Assembly: GCA_022844125.1 (NCBI GenBank)
Contig: JALHMI010000012.1
Coordinates: 218,829 to 282,828 of the forward strand
Origin: Pirellulales bacterium
GTDB lineage: Bacteria > Planctomycetota > Planctomycetia > Pirellulales > PALSA-1355
DNA: 64,000 nucleotides
Direction: 5' to 3'
Shown piece after piece: positions 34,294-42,160 of this stretch. Under the pieces are notes generated by a model. The model had not been told where the DNA came from, ran no database searches, and was given only the letters and a program-made list of their open reading frames with translations. Position 1 is the first letter of the stretch, and every line of letters starts with the position of its first letter. The translations under genes were made by a program, and so were the position numbers.

Positions 34294-34368
34294 ACCGGGC
34301 TCGATCATCTGTCTCATCCAGTACCGCGACGAAGAGTCGCGAAAATACCCTTTGACGGCTGCCAGCAT
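34252..34368 (-). CDS. leuL: Leucine leader peptide of leuA
   Basis: Longest form 38 residues: MLAAVKGYFRDSSSRYWMRQ then MIEPGANLLPLLLLALPR. Internal starts at 34317 and 34308 give 21 or 18 residues. The coded stretch CTA TTG CCG CTT TTG CTT TTG GCG CTT (34287 down to 34261) has seven Leu in nine codons, none of them CTG or CTC, the common Leu codons in the neighbouring genes. AGGAG is only two bases from the first ATG, and GGATGAG stands before the 34308 ATG, so the true start is undecided. It follows the promoter directly and precedes the terminator. The peptide's function would be ribosome stalling only. Confidence 0.8.
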   Translation of the reverse strand: MLAAVKGYFRDSSSRYWMRQMIEPGANLLPLLLLALPR

Positions 34369-34392
34369 GACTCCTGCCAGCAGCACCAGCCA

Positions 34393-34421
34393 ACTCTATC
34401 GTATGCCAGAGGGGTGGTCAA
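34393..34421 (-). promoter_or_regulatory. Predicted promoter of the leuA leader
   Basis: Minus strand TTGACC (34416-34421), a 17-base spacer, TAGAGT (34393-34398). Start near 34386, only about 18 bases before the first leader ATG. Five of six and four of six matches to consensus. Confidence 0.65.
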
Positions 34422-34579
34422 GGCGGAAGGTTCGCTAGCGAGTTTCTCCCGATACGTGCTGTCTTTGAGCCCCGTGCTTGCTGTCTTGAGTAATTGGGGG
34501 CTTTCTCGTACTATTCCGCCGCTTTGTTTCCGGAGGCTGGCCGCACCCCTCCGCGCTCGACACTTCCTGGCAGTACCTA

Positions 34580-35068
34580 ATGATCGACTACGAAGTCCAG
34601 CGCTGCACGCGCCGCTGCGCCGCGACCGGCCGCGAACTTGCCCCCGGCGAGGAGTTCTACTCCACGCTCGTGGCCGAGGGTTCGCAGGTCGTCCGCCACG
34701 ACTACGCGCGCGAAGCCTGGCACGGTCCGCCGCCGGGAGTGCTCGGCTGGTGGAAGTCACATATGCCCGAGAAGACGGCGAAGAAGCTGCAGTGGGCGCC
34801 GAACGACGTCATGCTCGAACTGCTGGAGACGCTCGAGGAGCAGCCCCAACAGAAGGACATGCGCTACGTGCTCTCGCTGCTCTTGATCCGCCGGCGCGTC
34901 GTCCGGCTGGAAGGCGTCGAGCATGGCAATGCAGGGGAGGAGATCTCCGTGCTCTATTGCCCGCGGCGCGACACGACCTATCGCGTCGAGACGCGCATGC
35001 CAAGCGACGAGCGTATCACTGAAATTCAGGCCGAGTTGGCTCAACTCCTCTTCGCGGATGCCGGATAG
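34580..35068 (+). CDS. Planctomycete-type hypothetical protein with N-terminal Cys pair
   Basis: 162 residues. It begins MIDYEVQRCTRRCAATGREL then APGEEFYSTLVAEGSQVVRH, with Cys 9 and Cys 13. YAREAWHGPPPGVLGWWKSH follows, and the rest is helical (KTAKKLQWAPNDVMLELLET, DMRYVLSLLLIRRRVVRLEG). No signal peptide. I recognise it as a conserved type in planctomycetes but know no function. The next gene starts four bases after the stop, so the two are cotranscribed. It is divergent from the leuA leader promoter. Confidence 0.75.
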   Translation: MIDYEVQRCTRRCAATGRELAPGEEFYSTLVAEGSQVVRHDYAREAWHGPPPGVLGWWKSHMPEKTAKKLQWAPNDVMLELLETLEEQPQQKDMRYVLSLLLIRRRVVRLEGVEHGNAGEEISVLYCPRRDTTYRVETRMPSDERITEIQAELAQLLFADAG

Positions 35069-35072
35069 CACG

Positions 35073-35993
35073 ATGCAGCAGGTTGCACGACCGACATTCT
35101 GGTTCCGCAGTGGCTGGTTGCTGGCGCTTGCGCTGGTGGTCTTCTCGACCACGGGAGCGAGCTGCCCACGACTCGTGCAGCAGTACACCGAGCCAATTCC
35201 CCGGGCGCTGCCGCCGCAGGCCTCGATCACGCAGATCGTCAACGTGGTCAACGACAACACGGCCCGCGTCCAATCGCTCTCCAGCTCGCGAGCCACGATC
35301 ACGACCCCCGGCTATCCGTCGCTGAATGCGCGGATCAACATGACTCGGCCGCGCTCGCTGCGGATCACGGGCGAAAAGTTTGGTCCGCAGCTCGATGTGG
35401 GCTCGAACAACGAACTCTTGTGGATCTGGATCGCGCAGTCGCAGCCGCCGGCGCTGTTCTATGTGCGACACGAGCAGTATGCCCAAAGCGCCGCGCGGCA
35501 GATCATGCCCGTGGAGCCCGACTGGCTGGTCGAGGCGTTCGGCCTGACAACCTTCGATCAGGCGGCGCCACTCGAAGGTCCTTCGCCCGTGGGGAATGGT
35601 CGCGTGCAGATTCGCCGCAGGGTTGGTCCGCCCGGTATGGAGACTTCGCGAGTCACGGTGATTGACGACTCGCGCGGCGTGGTGCTCGAGCAGCACGTCT
35701 ACGACATGAGCGGACAGCTCCTGGCCTCGGCCGTACTGAGCGGTCATGCACTCGATGCGGCGAGTGGCGCGAAGCTGCCGCGGAAAATCAACGTGCAGTG
35801 GCCGCCCGCGAAATTGGAACTCGCCATCGAGATGTCGGACCTTACCGTCAACCAGTTGCCGGCCGATCCGGGGGAGTTGTTCACCAAGCCCACCTACAGC
35901 GGCTACAACGATCTCGACCTCGCGCAGCCGGGCTTGCAGCTCACGCCGACCGCGGCCGGTCAGTATCAGAATCCGCCGACCACGCGGTACTAA
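35073..35993 (+). CDS. Exported protein, LolA/LolB-like beta fold (probable lipoprotein)
   Basis: 306 residues from ATG 35073. N-terminal signal FRSGWLLALALVVFSTTGAS ends at Cys 31 or so (STTGASCPRLV), a plausible lipobox. The mature part has repeated strand-like stretches (ARVQSLSSSRATITTPGYPS, LNARINMTRPRSLRITGEKF, GNGRVQIRRRVGPPGMETSR), as in outer-membrane lipoprotein carrier-like domains. PADPGELFTKPTYSGYNDLD ends the domain, and the tail is Pro/Gln-rich. The operon partner is the gene at 34580. Lipoprotein carriage is an inference from fold only. Confidence 0.7.
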   Translation: MQQVARPTFWFRSGWLLALALVVFSTTGASCPRLVQQYTEPIPRALPPQASITQIVNVVNDNTARVQSLSSSRATITTPGYPSLNARINMTRPRSLRITGEKFGPQLDVGSNNELLWIWIAQSQPPALFYVRHEQYAQSAARQIMPVEPDWLVEAFGLTTFDQAAPLEGPSPVGNGRVQIRRRVGPPGMETSRVTVIDDSRGVVLEQHVYDMSGQLLASAVLSGHALDAASGAKLPRKINVQWPPAKLELAIEMSDLTVNQLPADPGELFTKPTYSGYNDLDLAQPGLQLTPTAAGQYQNPPTTRY

Positions 35994-36004
35994 CGCCGCG
36001 CCCG

Positions 36005-36034
36005 ATAGCCGCCGGCTTTGCCGGAGGGTTCTTC
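36005..36034 (+). repeat. Family A palindromic repeat (A4)
   Basis: ATAGCCGCCGGCTTTGCCGG then AGGGTTCTTC, in the 60-base gap between convergent genes (35073 and the SDR at 36054). A probable terminator for both. Confidence 0.7.
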
Positions 36035-36053
36035 TCCGGCGCCGATCGTTGCG

Positions 36054-36818
36054 CTACTTTCCGATCAGCATCCCGCCGTCACAGACTAGAATCTGTCCGG
36101 TGACCATGGGCGAGCCGTTCACGATGCTCAGAATCGCCGCGGCGATGTCGTCCGGCTCGGAAACCTTTTCCAGCGGGCACTGCGCGGCGACCGTGTTCAT
36201 GGCCTGCTCGTAACCGCCGCCGAGCCCCTGCTCGAGCCAGCGGCCCGTGATGAAACCGGGAGCGATCGCATTCACGCGAATCTTCGGCGCGAGCGCCCGG
36301 GCCAGCGCGATCGTGAGGTTATTAAGTGCGCCCTTCGACGCGCAGTAGGGAATCGAGCTTCCCTTGGCGGCGATCGCGGCGACGCTCGTGATGTTGATTA
36401 CCTGGCCGCCGCCGCCCGCGAGCATCGTCGGTTGCACAGCCCGCACGGCCTGAAACGCGCCGACGACGTTTACCTTGTAAATCCGCAGCCAATCGTCGGC
36501 ATTGACCGCTTCGAGATCGGTCGCCAGCGCGAACTTCGTCGTCCCGGCGTTATTCACCAACAGATCGATTCGGCCGAACGCGTCCTTGGCGACCCGGGCC
36601 ATTTCGCGACACGCGGCATCGCCGGACACATCGGCCTTAAGTGCCACGGCCTTCACACCAGCCTGTTCCAAGTCGGCCGCGGTTTGCTCGGCGTCTTCCC
36701 GCGACTTGGAGTATGTGATCAGGACATTCGCGCCCTGACGTGCCAGCCGCAGCGCCGTGGCTCGGCCGACTCCCGTGCCGCCGCCTGTGACGATTGCCGC
36801 TCGAATGTTGCCTGCCAT
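36054..36818 (-). CDS. Short-chain dehydrogenase/reductase
   Basis: 254 residues, a classical SDR length. NAD(P) site AAIVTGGGTGVGRATALRLA (TGxxxGxG), LLVNNAGTTKFALATDLEAV (NNAG), IYKVNVVGAFQAVRAVQPTM, VINITSVAAIAAKGSSIPYC (Ser) and Tyr-Lys in YCASKGALNNLTIALARALA, then RVNAIAPGFITGRWLEQGLG and the C-terminal VTGQILVCDGGMLIGK. An oxidoreductase with oxidised or reduced sugar, lipid or alcohol substrate, not assignable. No partner gene. Confidence 0.92.
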   Translation of the reverse strand: MAGNIRAAIVTGGGTGVGRATALRLARQGANVLITYSKSREDAEQTAADLEQAGVKAVALKADVSGDAACREMARVAKDAFGRIDLLVNNAGTTKFALATDLEAVNADDWLRIYKVNVVGAFQAVRAVQPTMLAGGGGQVINITSVAAIAAKGSSIPYCASKGALNNLTIALARALAPKIRVNAIAPGFITGRWLEQGLGGGYEQAMNTVAAQCPLEKVSEPDDIAAAILSIVNGSPMVTGQILVCDGGMLIGK

Positions 36819-37161
36819 GGATGCGCCTCCCGCGATGGATGATCGAAAAGCGATATCGTAGCGGGGCGCAAGGCACGTGCAAACCGCTCAGAAGCAAGTT
36901 CTGGGCGCCATTCTACGCCGTTGTCCGTCTTCGTGGATTCATTGGGTAGCAGCGACAACTTGTTGTTGGTGTGCGCAGCACCGGAGGATTCAGGGGGAGC
37001 GTATCAAAGTGCAAACTTCATCCCCAGGAACGCGCGGCCTGATCCCTCTTGGGCCGTGGCCCACTGACAAGCGAGTTGTCAGTGCCACCAGTGCCACCCT
37101 GTTTTCGCTGGACCCTGGGGTTAATGGCGTAGAGTGGCACCCGAATGGAGATCCGGCACGC
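36819..37161. other. Spacer with family C element
   Basis: 343 bases between the SDR start and the end of the envelope operon. It holds family C copy C1 (36945-37089), a pair of CCACC-type ends directly after it, and a fragment like the end of family D (AGTGGCACCCGAATGG, 37132-37147). No gene. Confidence 0.6.
36945..37089 (+). repeat. Family C REPIN-like element (C1)
   Basis: 145 bases. It begins GGTAGCAGCGACAACTTG and ends GCGAGTTGTCAGTGCCACC. The ends are near-inverted repeats and each folds into a short hairpin. The centre is only partly shared with copies C2 and C3. Confidence 0.75.
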
Positions 37162-38451
37162 CTACCGCACTTTGCAGTGGAAGCGGACCAGGCCGCCTTC
37201 GCCCGGCTTGAGCGGGTCGGCGAAGTCCCAGCGAAGCACCAGCGAGTCGCCTTCGTTCACTTCGGTCGTAAAGTCGGCGCGGCGGCTCGACTGGGCCGTC
37301 GTGGGCACGTACTCGAGTCGCGTCGTGAGATTGTCGACGATCACGACCTTCTTGATCACCTGGTCGCCCAGGTTGTCGAAGCGGAGCGTGAACTCGACGA
37401 TCTCGCCCGGCTTGGCGGTTTTCTTCGAGGCGATCTTCACGATCCGCAAACACGGCGAATCCGGTTCGTCGTAGCGATAAGTAGCCTGAGCCCGCTGATC
37501 GCCGGTGACGTCGACGGCCTGCTTGCCGTCGAGGATGACCTGCACGGCGGCGTTGTGCGTCCAAACGATTGCGGCGTCGATCGCTTCCAGCAGGCGAGAC
37601 TTCTCCGACTCTTCGAACACGCCGCGTTTCATGACGAGCAGGTTCTCGTAGATCGCGAACCCGCCCTCGATGCCCAGCACCGGCAACAGGCTGACGGCGG
37701 GCGCGTCGGTCTCATTACGCCGTTCGATGCTCGGGTGCCGCGTGACGACGCTGCCTTGCAAACGGATCGGCTGAACCAGCGCCGTGGCGGGCGCATCCTC
37801 CAGGCCCTGATGCGGCATGACGGGCTTAGCCACGCCGATCGGCTGATCCTGCTGCAAGTTCTCGATCAGATTCGTCACTTGCCGCACGGCGGCGAACCGT
37901 GGTGCATACAGGCAAACCTTGTTGCTCGCGCAGATCTTCGTGCGCCCGTCCTGCGAGTCATAGATGGCGACGGTGTCTTCGAGCTCGAGTCCGCGAATCT
38001 CGCCTTGCGCGCCGAGGTTCACCTGGACGTATTCGTCACCGCCATCCTGCAGGTACTCATCGTGCGGCCAGGGACCGGCAATTCCCGGCGGCGCCCACGG
38101 CGTCTGCGGGCAATTCGGCAGAGGGTGCCCTTGGTAACATTGTGGCTCGACCGGCATGTGCGGCAACTTCTCCACGGCCAGCGCCAGCTGCTCCTTGGTC
38201 AGTCCCTCTCCGCGCGGGGCCACTTCCTCGGGCTCCTGGAAATCGGTTGCCATCACCGCGTCGCCAGCCGGCGCCTCGGGAGCCGCGGTGATCTTGTTGG
38301 GGGCTTTGCTCACCTTGGCCTTGGCGGCCGTCTTGGCAGGCAGCGCCGCTTCCGGCGCGAACTTCAGCTCGCTCTTGGGAAGCGACTGGCAAGACGCAAG
38401 CAGTAGCGCGGCCAGCACCGGGCCGCGACGAATGATGTTCGCGAGCTTCAT
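37162..38451 (-). CDS. DUF11-type lipoprotein
   Basis: 429 residues from ATG 38451. The signal KLANIIRRGPVLAALLLASC puts Cys at the lipobox. The middle has Cys-rich segments (PVEPQCYQGHPLPNCPQTPW). The C-terminal 110 residues form a DUF11 domain: KTAKPGEIVEFTLRFDNLGD and QVIKKVVIVDNLTTRLEYVP then FADPLKPGEGGLVRFHCKVR. DUF11 is a beta-sandwich common in cell-surface proteins. The start codon overlaps the stop of the upstream gene (ATGA), so the two are coupled. Part of the three-gene envelope operon. Confidence 0.85.
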   Translation of the reverse strand: MKLANIIRRGPVLAALLLASCQSLPKSELKFAPEAALPAKTAAKAKVSKAPNKITAAPEAPAGDAVMATDFQEPEEVAPRGEGLTKEQLALAVEKLPHMPVEPQCYQGHPLPNCPQTPWAPPGIAGPWPHDEYLQDGGDEYVQVNLGAQGEIRGLELEDTVAIYDSQDGRTKICASNKVCLYAPRFAAVRQVTNLIENLQQDQPIGVAKPVMPHQGLEDAPATALVQPIRLQGSVVTRHPSIERRNETDAPAVSLLPVLGIEGGFAIYENLLVMKRGVFEESEKSRLLEAIDAAIVWTHNAAVQVILDGKQAVDVTGDQRAQATYRYDEPDSPCLRIVKIASKKTAKPGEIVEFTLRFDNLGDQVIKKVVIVDNLTTRLEYVPTTAQSSRRADFTTEVNEGDSLVLRWDFADPLKPGEGGLVRFHCKVR

Positions 38452-39329
38452 CGGGTGATTGCCTGCCGCTTGAGAGACGGTGTTGTTTCGATGGCTGACG
38501 CACGCTGAGCGCGACCGCGCTGCGGGCGCGCGAGCCGGACCTGTGGACCATCGATGTACGTGGGTTGCTGCGGCACACCCTGTTGCGACTGCCGCGGATT
38601 CCACATCACCAGCGGCGGGCAGCCGTAGAGGAACAGTTCGTCCGGGCCATCCGCGTCTGGCACGCGCCCGCCAATTCGCAGAATCGCCACGGGGCGACCG
38701 AGGCTATCGGCCACGTCCAGCGGATTGTCGCCCGCCTGAACTTCGAAATACGCTTGTTCGTTGTCCTTGCGGGCCACGGGCGTCGCGTTATCGGGATCCT
38801 CAACGTAAATGACGCGGGTCACGAATTTGCCGGCTGCCGCCATCTCGAGCTCTTCCGGCGCGAGATTGATCGGGATCGGAAAGCGGAACTCTTGGCCGAT
38901 CGGCGGATAGAGTCGGTCGATCACCTCCACCGTGGGATACACCTCGACGCCTGCGGCATTCGGGATGTTCGTCACTCGCAGGCGATAGACCGCACCGATC
39001 AGCATGCCCGCCGTCATGACGTCGCGTCTGGGATCGCCGAAGCTGCCGCCGACGGCCGGTGCGATCTGGATTCCCTCGGGTCCGCTGACTTCAACAGGTT
39101 GGAAGTATCCTGGCAATGGTCCGCCCCGCTGGAGTTGCTGGCTTCCAATCGCTCCCGGTGGCATTACCCCTCCATGGTGATAGTGCACTGGCGGAGGATC
39201 GGCGGCGACTGTCGACGCGCCGCTGATCCAGAGAAGTGCACACAGCACCACGACACCGGCAACTCGTACCGGAAGCTGGCGATTTGCATCGTTCGCATTC
39301 CGGCTGCGGAGCTTTTGGACCATTGTCAT
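38448..39329 (-). CDS. Exported protein with a domain shared with the neighbouring lipoprotein
   Basis: 293 residues from ATG 39329 (TTG 39341 is possible). A hydrophobic signal (VAGVVVLCALLWISGASTVA) ends near AADPPP. The segment GAVYRLRVTNIPNAAGVEVY then PTVEVIDRLYPP and FVTRVIYVEDPDNATPVARK closely parallels GAIYRLKLTEIPGRPGVELY and FVTKVIYLPDPEYQELALAN in the next lipoprotein upstream: the two are tandem paralogues. The C-terminus is basic (VRLARPQRGRAQRASAIETT). The function is unknown. Its stop overlaps the next gene's ATG. Confidence 0.8.
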   Translation of the reverse strand: MTMVQKLRSRNANDANRQLPVRVAGVVVLCALLWISGASTVAADPPPVHYHHGGVMPPGAIGSQQLQRGGPLPGYFQPVEVSGPEGIQIAPAVGGSFGDPRRDVMTAGMLIGAVYRLRVTNIPNAAGVEVYPTVEVIDRLYPPIGQEFRFPIPINLAPEELEMAAAGKFVTRVIYVEDPDNATPVARKDNEQAYFEVQAGDNPLDVADSLGRPVAILRIGGRVPDADGPDELFLYGCPPLVMWNPRQSQQGVPQQPTYIDGPQVRLARPQRGRAQRASAIETTPSLKRQAITR

Positions 39330-39350
39330 GGATAGTTCCAACTGCTAAAC

Positions 39351-39395
39351 GCTTATTCGAATAAGCCGCCCGGCCCCAAGTTCATGGGGCCGGGC
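39351..39395. other. Intercistronic palindrome and hairpin
   Basis: GCTTATTCGAATAAGC (39351-39366) is a perfect 16-base palindrome. Directly next to it GCCCGGCCCC/GGGGCCGGGC (39368-39377/39386-39395) is a perfect 10-bp stem with an eight-base loop. Both lie 22-66 bases upstream of the ATG at 39329, inside the lipoprotein operon. A protein-binding site, processing stem or attenuator is possible. Confidence 0.6.
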
Positions 39396-39449
39396 AAGCT
39401 TACGGAATCATGACTTCACACTCTCACACAGTTACTTCACACGCTCACA

Positions 39450-40703
39450 CTATTCGCACGGCCAGCCATCCTGGACGTCGAAGTCATGCTCGTGCTTGTC
39501 GCCAATCGGCTGACGGAACAAGACCGGAGCCATGTGCTTGTGCTCCTTGATGTGGACCCGATTGACCGGCTTCGGATAGCTATAGCCAGGCTTCTCGGCC
39601 ACGTTGATCTTGAACTTCTTGACCGGCGACGGGATGTGGAACTTGGTGTGGTTCGCAATCACGTGCTTCTGCAAGCCAGCCGGCACTCCGTGCGGAACGT
39701 GCGGCGGACCAGGCAGACCGATCGGCGTGCCGCTCATCGGCATGCCATAGTTCGGAGCCGTTACACCGGCCACGAACTGCGGAGGTACTCCGGCAGGCAA
39801 TGCACCCGTCGGACCCGGGAAGCAGACACCTGCTCCGCAGCCGCCACCGCCCATCCCGCCAGGACCGCATCCGCCACCCGCACAGTCGGGACCGCAGCCC
39901 GGACCACCGGGCATACCGATGCCGGTCGGAGCGAACGGAATCGGACCGCCCATGCCGGGACCGCCCATGAACTCGGCGTCGCCGTTGGGCACTTCCAGAT
40001 CCTTATTGCCCACGCGGACGATGGCCATGATCGCACCACGACGGTCGGCTTCGACAATCGGGTCGACGCCCGGATCGAGACGCGTGCTGACCAGCGTCTC
40101 GACGTTGGCGAGCGCGAGCTCTTGATATTCGGGGTCGGGCAGGTAGATGACCTTGGTCACGAAGTTGCCCGACAGCACCTGGTCGAAGTCCTCTTCAGTG
40201 ACCTGCACCGGAATCGCATTGTGCGCGAGGTAAGCGATGGTGCGCGGAGTCGGCGGACCGATCTCAAGCGTCGGATAGAGCTCGACGCCCGGCCGGCCGG
40301 GGATCTCCGTGAGCTTCAGGCGATAGATCGCCCCCTGTGGGAAGTTGTAGCGGCCGGGAACAACCAGCGCTTCGGAGTCGAACGCTCCGGGCTGGCCGAT
40401 GTCCCAGTTGACGGTCATCCCTTCAGGGCTGACGAACGCGACCTGCGAGGTCGGCGCCGGGCCGTACCCACCTGGCGGCGTGAAGGGCACCGGCGGGATG
40501 ATGCCCGGACCGGGACCGCCCACACCGGGGCCAGGCTCCGCCAGCATCTGGGCCGGCGGCAGGTTATTTCGGTGCGTGAACTTGCTCAGCGGCGGGATAA
40601 ACGACGTTTGGTCGTTGAACTCGCCATAGGGCGGATGCAGGAAGCAGCCGCTAGCGGCTAGCATCACCATCCCCAGGAAAAGAGTTGCGATACGGTTTGT
40701 CAT
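39450..40703 (-). CDS. Pro/Gly/Cys-rich lipoprotein
   Basis: 417 residues. The lipobox in FLGMVMLAASGCFLHPPYGE makes it a lipoprotein. Domain 1 (to about 250) is homologous to the downstream neighbour. A Gly/Cys/Met region then follows (GPGCGPDCAGGGCGPGGMGG, GGCGAGVCFPGPTG), and the C-terminal 80 residues are His/Lys/Pro-rich (HVIANHTKFHIPSPVKKFKI, NRVHIKEHKHMAPVLFRQPI). It could bind metals or sit in the cell wall; inference only. It is first in the three-gene envelope operon. GGGGGGG upstream of ATG serves as the binding site. Confidence 0.85.
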   Translation of the reverse strand: MTNRIATLFLGMVMLAASGCFLHPPYGEFNDQTSFIPPLSKFTHRNNLPPAQMLAEPGPGVGGPGPGIIPPVPFTPPGGYGPAPTSQVAFVSPEGMTVNWDIGQPGAFDSEALVVPGRYNFPQGAIYRLKLTEIPGRPGVELYPTLEIGPPTPRTIAYLAHNAIPVQVTEEDFDQVLSGNFVTKVIYLPDPEYQELALANVETLVSTRLDPGVDPIVEADRRGAIMAIVRVGNKDLEVPNGDAEFMGGPGMGGPIPFAPTGIGMPGGPGCGPDCAGGGCGPGGMGGGGCGAGVCFPGPTGALPAGVPPQFVAGVTAPNYGMPMSGTPIGLPGPPHVPHGVPAGLQKHVIANHTKFHIPSPVKKFKINVAEKPGYSYPKPVNRVHIKEHKHMAPVLFRQPIGDKHEHDFDVQDGWPCE

Positions 40704-41022
40704 GATTCCCCCCCATGAACGCCTTGTTCCAGCCCTTAGGTCGCGTCAAACGCTTGCCACGCCCCACAGGGCCCAGGGTGGCTAACCCCGAGTGTGAAGT
40801 CTTCCTTGATCAAACCCTTCTCGGAGTCCGCTCAACCCCGGAGGATTGAGATAGACCCTTTCGGGGCATCACTTTACAATTCCGCCCGGCTTCGTTCGGA
40901 CGGCCCGCGTCTGGGTCGTCTGCCGGTTTGTACACACACCGTGCGCAACAGAGTGCGGTGGTGCTATTGTTTGGTCGGCCTGCTCCAATCGGATTCTTTG
41001 GCAAATCCCGTAAAACCGGCAC
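40704..41022. other. Divergent promoter region of the lipoprotein operon and the LolA-like gene
   Basis: 319 bases. GTTTGACGCGAC (minus strand TTGACG) may be a -35 for the lipoprotein operon, without a clear -10. A GC-rich hairpin CGGGGC-like (40840-40870) lies in the middle. No repeats of families A to F. Confidence 0.4.
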
Positions 41023-42018
41023 ATGAAGAAGAGCTTGCCCAGCCTCGCCGCCTTGTTGCTAGCCCTCTCTGGAGCGGCCAGTCGGGCACAAACCCCGCCG
41101 CCAGCTGCGCCGACTCCTGGTCCCGCGGCTGCTTCAACCGCGGCAACTTCTGCGGCTCCGGCAGGTCCGCAAGGCGATGTGCTGCTCGAGCATGTGATCA
41201 CAAACCTCGAGGCGGCCCCTTCCATCTCGGCCAAGATTCGCCACCGCGTCGAGCTGCTCGGCCGACCGATCAGCGGCGTCGGCGACTATGTTCAGCAGGG
41301 CAGGGGACCCAGCCGACAGTTTCGGCTGGTGCTCGATCTCCGAACGCAGCTCTCGGCCACAAAGTTCGAACACACTTGCGACGGTCAGCAACTCTGGGTG
41401 CTCGAGGAGTTCGACGGCAAGCGCAGTCTTTCGACGGTTGACGTAGCGCGCTTGCAGAACTCGACGCCGAAGGTTGGCTCTTCGCCGCAAACGCCGATGT
41501 GGTGGCTGTCACTCGGTGGACTGCCGAAGCTGGCCGGAAGTCTCAAGGACTCGTTTCAGTTCGGCGAGGTCGTGGCCAACCGGCTGGATGACTTGGCTGT
41601 GTGGAGCGTTGAAGGCCGCTGGCGGCCTGAGCGGCTCGCGCAGTTTCTGCCCGAGCAGGGCGACGAGATCCGAGCAGGGCAGGGGGCCGACCTCTCGCAG
41701 CTCACGCCGAACGTTCCGCACAAGGTCGTCGTGCACGTGGGCTATGACGACTTGTTTCCCTATCGCATCGAGTACTGGCGCACCGAAACTGACGACAAGG
41801 GCGCGACGAGCGAGAAGCTGATGCTCGTGATGGAATGGTACGAAGTACGCTTTGCCGCGCCGATCGAAGCCGCGCGATTCGCTTTCCAACCGCCACCGCA
41901 AGTCGATCCGAAAGCACCGCTGCAGCCGACCGATCGCACGCAGGAGTGGCTCGATCGCCTGGAACGGCAGGATCCGCCGCCGGTGGAAGCGGCACGCCGG
42001 CCGCGCTCGCGGTTGTAG
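41023..42018 (+). CDS. Exported LolA-like protein
   Basis: 331 residues. Signal peptide MKKSLPSLAALLLALSGAAS ends at RAQ. A Pro/Ala linker (TPPPAAPTPGPAAASTAATS) follows. The core domain VLLEHVITNLEAAPSISAKI, FRLVLDLRTQLSATKFEHTC, DGQQLWVLEEFDGKRSLSTV and LTPNVPHKVVVHVGYDDLFP has the alternating strand pattern of LolA/LolB lipoprotein carrier folds. The family resembles the gene at 35073, but the order of motifs differs. It may transport or bind lipids; not shown. The gene stands alone with repeat A5 right after it. Confidence 0.75.
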   Translation: MKKSLPSLAALLLALSGAASRAQTPPPAAPTPGPAAASTAATSAAPAGPQGDVLLEHVITNLEAAPSISAKIRHRVELLGRPISGVGDYVQQGRGPSRQFRLVLDLRTQLSATKFEHTCDGQQLWVLEEFDGKRSLSTVDVARLQNSTPKVGSSPQTPMWWLSLGGLPKLAGSLKDSFQFGEVVANRLDDLAVWSVEGRWRPERLAQFLPEQGDEIRAGQGADLSQLTPNVPHKVVVHVGYDDLFPYRIEYWRTETDDKGATSEKLMLVMEWYEVRFAAPIEAARFAFQPPPQVDPKAPLQPTDRTQEWLDRLERQDPPPVEAARRPRSRL

Positions 42019-42042
42019 TTTCACCGAGCGTCGAGTGCACTG

Positions 42043-42141
42043 TGGCCCTCGGCTTTGCCGGGAGGTTCTTCGTCGCGCTATTTGGCTTAGATGCTCACCG
42101 CTTCGGTGCTGAAGGCGGCCCCCGGCAAAGCCGGGCGCTAC
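42043..42141. repeat. Family A inverted pair (A5 and A6) at a convergent junction
   Basis: A5 (42043-42072) reads GGCCCTCGGCTTTGCCGGGA then GGTTCTTCG; A6 (42115-42141) is its inverse (GCGGCCCCCGGCAAAGCCGG then GCGCTAC). Together they form a 99-base REPIN-like inverted pair in the 142-base gap between convergent genes. Confidence 0.7.
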
Positions 42142-42160
42142 CGGCGGAATAAAGAGCGAT

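Noticed and set aside
33960..34295. Extension of leuA to a start at 34295
   Set aside because: It would translate through the terminator and the leader ORF region and has no similarity to LeuA; the normal LeuA start motif begins at 33959.
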